Below are positions 1-6,212 of a DNA stretch of 6,212 nt, piece by piece. Below the pieces are notes generated by a model. That model saw nothing but the letters and a program-made list of their open reading frames with translations, did not search any database and had not been told where the DNA came from. The first letter of the stretch is position 1. Every line of letters begins with the position of its first letter. The DNA is from an uncultured Pseudomonadota bacterium (GTDB taxonomy: Bacteria; Pseudomonadota; Gammaproteobacteria; Burkholderiales; SCOH01). The DNA lies in the NCBI GenBank assembly GCA_937863215.1, contig CALMFQ010000148.1, forward strand, positions 1-6,212, given 5' to 3'. The position numbers were made by a program, and so were the translations under genes.

Positions 1-4088
<4,088 letters not shown>

Positions 4089-4100
4089 ACCGACCTGTAT

Positions 4101-4105
4101 AGGAG
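4101..4105 (+). promoter_or_regulatory. Shine-Dalgarno sequence of gltD
   Basis: AGGAG lies 9 nt before the ATG at 4115, in the 26-bp gap between gltB and gltD. It fixes the start at this ATG. The in-frame TTG at 4106 directly abuts the AGGAG and could not use it. No terminator or promoter-like element is seen in the gap, which fits one gltBD transcript. Confidence 0.85.
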
Positions 4106-4114
4106 TTGATTGAA

Positions 4115-5581
4115 ATGGGAAAAGTCACAGGCTTTCTGGAATATGAACGACTGGAAGAGGGCTATGAAGCCGTTGAAAAGCGCCTGAAGAACTACAAGGA
4201 ATTCGTCATTGGTCTGAAGCCTGAACAGGCAAAGATCCAGGGCGCGCGTTGCATGGATTGCGGCACGCCGTTCTGCAATAACGGTTGCCCGGTCAACAAC
4301 ATCATTCCGGATTTCAACGATCTGGTGTATCGCGGCGATTGGCAGAATGCGATCAATGTGTTGCATTCGACCAACAACTTCCCCGAGTTTACCGGCCGTA
4401 TCTGTCCGGCACCGTGCGAAGCCGCTTGCGTGTTGAACATCAACAACGACCCGGTCGGCATCAAGTCGATCGAACACGCGATCATCGACCGCGCCTGGGC
4501 CGAAGGCTGGGTGGTGCCGCAACCGGCCGCAGTGCGCAGCGGCAAGAAGGTTGCCGTGGTCGGTGCCGGCCCGGCCGGCATGGCTGCCGCACAGCAACTG
4601 GCGCGTGCCGGCCACGATGTGACCGTGTTCGAGAAAAACGACACCGTCGGTGGCCTGCTGCGGTTCGGTATTCCTGACTTCAAGATGGACAAGTCGCACA
4701 TCGACCGCCGCGTGAAGCAGATGGAAGCCGAAGGCGTGGTGTTCAAGACCAATACCATCGTCGGCGAACTGCCGAAAGGCAGCAAGGTTACCAACTGGGC
4801 GACCCAGTCGGTAACGCCGGCGCAGCTGCAGAAGGAATTCGACGCGGTGCTGCTGACTGGCGGCGCCGAGCAGTCGCGCGATCTGCCGGTGCCGGGCCGC
4901 GATCTGGCCGGCATCCATTTCGCGATGGAATTCCTGCCGCAGCAGAATCGCGTCAACGCCGGCGTCAAGGTCAAGGATCAGATCCGCGCCGACGGCAAGA
5001 ACGTGATCGTCATCGGCGGTGGCGATACCGGTTCCGACTGCGTCGGCACTTCGAATCGTCACGGCGCCAAGAGCGTGATCCAGTTCGAACTGATGCCGAT
5101 GCCGCCGGAACAGGAAAACAAGGAGCTGACCTGGCCGTACTGGCCGTACAAGCTGCGTACCTCGTCCAGCCATGAAGAAGGCTGCGAGCGCGAATTTGCG
5201 ATCGCCACCAAGGAATTCATCGGCGAAAACGGCAAGGTTAGCGGCGTCAAAACCGTGCGTGTCGAGTTCAAGGACGGCAAGTTCAACGAGGTTGCCGGCA
5301 CCGAGCAGGTGCTGAAGGCCGATCTGGTGCTGCTGGCAATGGGCTTCGTCAGCCCGGTCGAAACCGTCCTCTCCGGCTTTGGTGTCGACAAGGATGCGCG
5401 TGGCAACGCCAAGGCTACGGTTGACGCGGTCGGCGGTTATGCCACCAACGTCAGCAAGGTCTTCGCTGCCGGCGATATCCGTCGCGGCCAGTCGCTGGTG
5501 GTATGGGCGATCCGCGAAGGCCGTCAGGCTGCCCGCGCAGTTGACGAATTCCTGATGGGAAGTTCGGCACTGCCGCGCTGA
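4115..5581 (+). CDS. gltD: Glutamate synthase [NADPH] small (beta) subunit
   Basis: FAD-containing, NADPH-oxidising subunit of GOGAT; it feeds electrons through 4Fe-4S clusters to FMN in GltB. The protein has 488 residues, complete and of normal family length. The N-terminal iron-sulfur domain (about 1-135) carries cysteines 46, 49, 54 and 58 (CMDCGTPFCNNGC) and 97, 101 and 105 (CPAPCEAAC). The first dinucleotide-binding fold has GAGPAG at 150-155 followed by the acidic VFEK at 171-174 (FAD). The second has VIGGGDTG at 299-306 (NADPH). The C-terminal FAD-contacting motif AAGD is at 451-454, followed by GQSLVVWAIREGRQAA, typical of this family. The ATG at 4115 was chosen for its AGGAG at 9 nt spacing and the family-like N-terminus MGKVTGFLEYER. 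Related NADPH-oxidising flavoproteins (dihydropyrimidine dehydrogenase N-terminal half, NfnB-like proteins) share this fold, but the adjacent gltB settles the identity. A strong terminator follows 21 bp after the stop. Confidence 0.98.
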   Translation: MGKVTGFLEYERLEEGYEAVEKRLKNYKEFVIGLKPEQAKIQGARCMDCGTPFCNNGCPVNNIIPDFNDLVYRGDWQNAINVLHSTNNFPEFTGRICPAPCEAACVLNINNDPVGIKSIEHAIIDRAWAEGWVVPQPAAVRSGKKVAVVGAGPAGMAAAQQLARAGHDVTVFEKNDTVGGLLRFGIPDFKMDKSHIDRRVKQMEAEGVVFKTNTIVGELPKGSKVTNWATQSVTPAQLQKEFDAVLLTGGAEQSRDLPVPGRDLAGIHFAMEFLPQQNRVNAGVKVKDQIRADGKNVIVIGGGDTGSDCVGTSNRHGAKSVIQFELMPMPPEQENKELTWPYWPYKLRTSSSHEEGCEREFAIATKEFIGENGKVSGVKTVRVEFKDGKFNEVAGTEQVLKADLVLLAMGFVSPVETVLSGFGVDKDARGNAKATVDAVGGYATNVSKVFAAGDIRRGQSLVVWAIREGRQAARAVDEFLMGSSALPR

Positions 5582-5602
5582 TCGGTGTTGCTCGCACGCA
5601 GC

Positions 5603-5638
5603 AAACGGGCCGGAGGCAACTCCGGCCCGTTTTGTTTT
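5603..5638 (+). terminator. Intrinsic (Rho-independent) terminator of gltBD
   Basis: A perfect GC-rich stem pairs 5603-5615 with 5620-5632 (13 bp; the innermost 11 bp are ACGGGCCGGAG/CTCCGGCCCGT). The loop is GCAA, a GNRA-type tetraloop. A T-rich run, TTTTGTTTT (5630-5638), completes the classic layout 21 nt after the gltD stop. It works in the plus direction only: on the minus strand the stem is followed by just three T (complement of 5603-5605) and then GC-rich sequence. Confidence 0.95.
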
Positions 5639-5643
5639 GTGCC

Positions 5644-5713
5644 CTGCAAGCCAGTACCGGCGCGGCCTGTAGCCTGGTCTGCAGGCCAATGCCAGAGCGG
5701 CTTGCAGCCTTGC
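5644..5713. repeat. Two tandem copies of a 35-bp hairpin-forming repeat
   Basis: Copy 1 (5644-5678) and copy 2 (5679-5713) match at 26 of 35 positions by direct comparison; 7 of the 9 differences are transitions. Each copy begins CTGCARGCC and, after an 11-nt spacer, carries an approximate reverse complement of it (GGCCTGTAG at 5664-5672, GGCTTGCAG at 5699-5707). The 70-bp block therefore holds four 9-bp units in alternating orientation. It can fold as two side-by-side hairpins (copy 1 with one A-C mismatch and one G-T pair, copy 2 with one G-T pair). It can also fold as one nested structure: a perfect outer pairing 5644-5652 with 5699-5707, and an inner 5664-5672 with 5679-5687. It lies between convergent genes and has no U-tract. 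The function is unknown; an intergenic REP/BIME-like element or a structured RNA are possible. Confidence 0.6.
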
Positions 5714-5721
5714 CTCAGTGT

Positions 5722-5768
5722 ATGGTTCGACCAGTCGCTTGCGCAGCGGCTGGTGTCGATACAACCAT
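5722..5768. other. Long imperfect inverted repeat (hairpin) in convergent intergenic region
   Basis: A 10-bp stem pairs 5730-5739 (ACCAGTCGCT) with 5745-5754 (AGCGGCTGGT), with one T-G wobble, around the 5-nt loop TGCGC. A second, outer stem pairs ATGGTT (5722-5727) with AACCAT (5763-5768) across an asymmetric internal loop, where CG (5728-5729) can also pair with CG (5757-5758). There is no T-run on either strand after the structure, so it is not a standard intrinsic terminator. It follows the 35-bp tandem repeat by 8 bp and may belong to the same element. Confidence 0.5.
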
Positions 5769-5808
5769 CCGCCCGCTATTGCATGCAGCTTGAGCGGGAT
5801 GTGCGTAG

Positions 5809-6162
5809 TTACAGCAGCACTTGCCGCTGGCTTTGGAAAAAGGCAAACACCTGTCGTTCGATATCCGGATCGGTCATTTGCTGTGGGCGCTTGCCGCGCG
5901 GGCAGGCGAGCCTGGGCGTGGTGCCGAACAGGCGGCAGATCAGCGGCCGTTCGCTGTAAACGCTGCAGCCGTTGGCGCCGAGATGAACGCAGTTGTATGC
6001 GGCCAGTGCCGCGGCGTGTTCGGCATCGCTTTTGACCGGCAGCCGGGCGATTTCCTCGCTGCTGCAGGTTACCGGGCCGCAGCAGTCGTGGCAGCCGGGT
6101 TCGCACTCGAAGTCGGGAATCCGTGAGCGCAGGAAGCGGATTTGCTGGCGAGCGGGGCTCAT
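5809..6162 (-). CDS. YkgJ-family (CxxCxxCC) cysteine-cluster protein, putative Zn/Fe-binding, function unknown
   Basis: Small probably cytosolic protein of 117 residues with nine cysteines. The N-terminal cluster is C20-x3-C24-x2-C27-C28, with C33 close behind (CEPGCHDCCGPVTC), then C58, C66, C76 and C87. The second half carries the family signature CSVYSERPLICRLFG (66-80), ending TTPRLACP. This matches the YkgJ/UPF0153 family (Pfam CxxCxxCC), proposed to chelate zinc or an iron-sulfur cluster but without an established biochemical role. No signal peptide or membrane segment is seen. The start is the ATG at 6160-6162, with a weak AGAGA Shine-Dalgarno (6171-6175) 8 nt upstream. An in-frame GTG at 6205-6207 would add 15 residues that do not look like the family; I prefer the ATG. 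The gene is convergent with gltBD, so co-transcription with it is excluded. No intrinsic terminator is visible after its stop. Confidence 0.9.
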   Translation of the reverse strand: MSPARQQIRFLRSRIPDFECEPGCHDCCGPVTCSSEEIARLPVKSDAEHAAALAAYNCVHLGANGCSVYSERPLICRLFGTTPRLACPRGKRPQQMTDPDIERQVFAFFQSQRQVLL

Positions 6163-6212
6163 GGCGCGGGTCTCTGGCGTAACGATGGGGTGCCGGGATT
6201 GTGCCACCGGCC

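Noticed and set aside
4106..4108. TTG at 4106 as the gltD start
   Set aside because: It directly abuts the AGGAG Shine-Dalgarno with no spacing. ATG at 4115 has ideal spacing and gives the expected N-terminus.
4192..4974. 260-codon minus-strand open frame inside gltD
   Set aside because: Shadow of gltD codon bias; Ser/Pro/Ala-rich with no family motifs.
5772..5798. CCCGCT/AGCGGG stem, with TGCATGCA palindrome (5780-5787) in its loop, as terminator of the minus-strand gene
   Set aside because: Only 6 bp with a 15-nt loop and no U-tract after it on the minus strand; not a convincing terminator.
5585..6126. Overlapping plus-strand open frames through the intergenic region and over the ykgJ-like gene
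   Set aside because: They start in or just after the gltBD terminator or lack a ribosome-binding site, and they run antisense to a clear family protein; no recognisable domains.
6205..6207. GTG at 6207 as start of the ykgJ-like gene
   Set aside because: The added 15 residues do not look like the family, almost no upstream sequence is visible to hold a ribosome site, and the ATG at 6162 gives the usual short lead before the cysteine cluster.

Overview
The window looks like ordinary chromosomal core sequence from a GC-rich betaproteobacterium. A Neisseriales/Chromobacteriaceae-type organism is my best guess, from the style of the GltB and GltD proteins (for example GltD beginning MGKVTGFLEYER) and the strong G/C third-position bias. 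This placement is an inference from protein style, not a database match.

Layout. Positions 1-4088 (+) hold the 3' nine-tenths of gltB, the large subunit of NADPH-dependent glutamate synthase (GOGAT). The reading frame is already open at the left edge, so the N-terminus, including the catalytic cysteine of the amidotransferase domain, lies outside the window. After a 26-bp gap with a clear Shine-Dalgarno sequence, gltD (4115-5581, +) encodes the complete small flavoprotein subunit. A strong intrinsic terminator (5603-5638) closes the operon. On the minus strand, 5809-6162 encodes a small cysteine-rich protein of the YkgJ/CxxCxxCC family, convergent with gltBD. The last 50 bp (6163-6212) are its upstream region.

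How it works together. GltB and GltD form one enzyme. GltD takes electrons from NADPH through FAD and passes them through iron-sulfur clusters to FMN in GltB. There, ammonia released from glutamine reacts with 2-oxoglutarate and is reduced to glutamate. This is the second half of the GS-GOGAT ammonium-assimilation cycle. The YkgJ-like gene has no evident link to that pathway.

The one stretch not explained by standard features is the convergent intergenic region 5639-5808. It contains two tandem copies of a 35-bp, hairpin-forming repeat (5644-5713) followed by a long imperfect hairpin (5722-5768). It may be a REP/BIME-like intergenic repeat, a structured 3' UTR or a small RNA. I see no convincing new biological system in the rest of the window.
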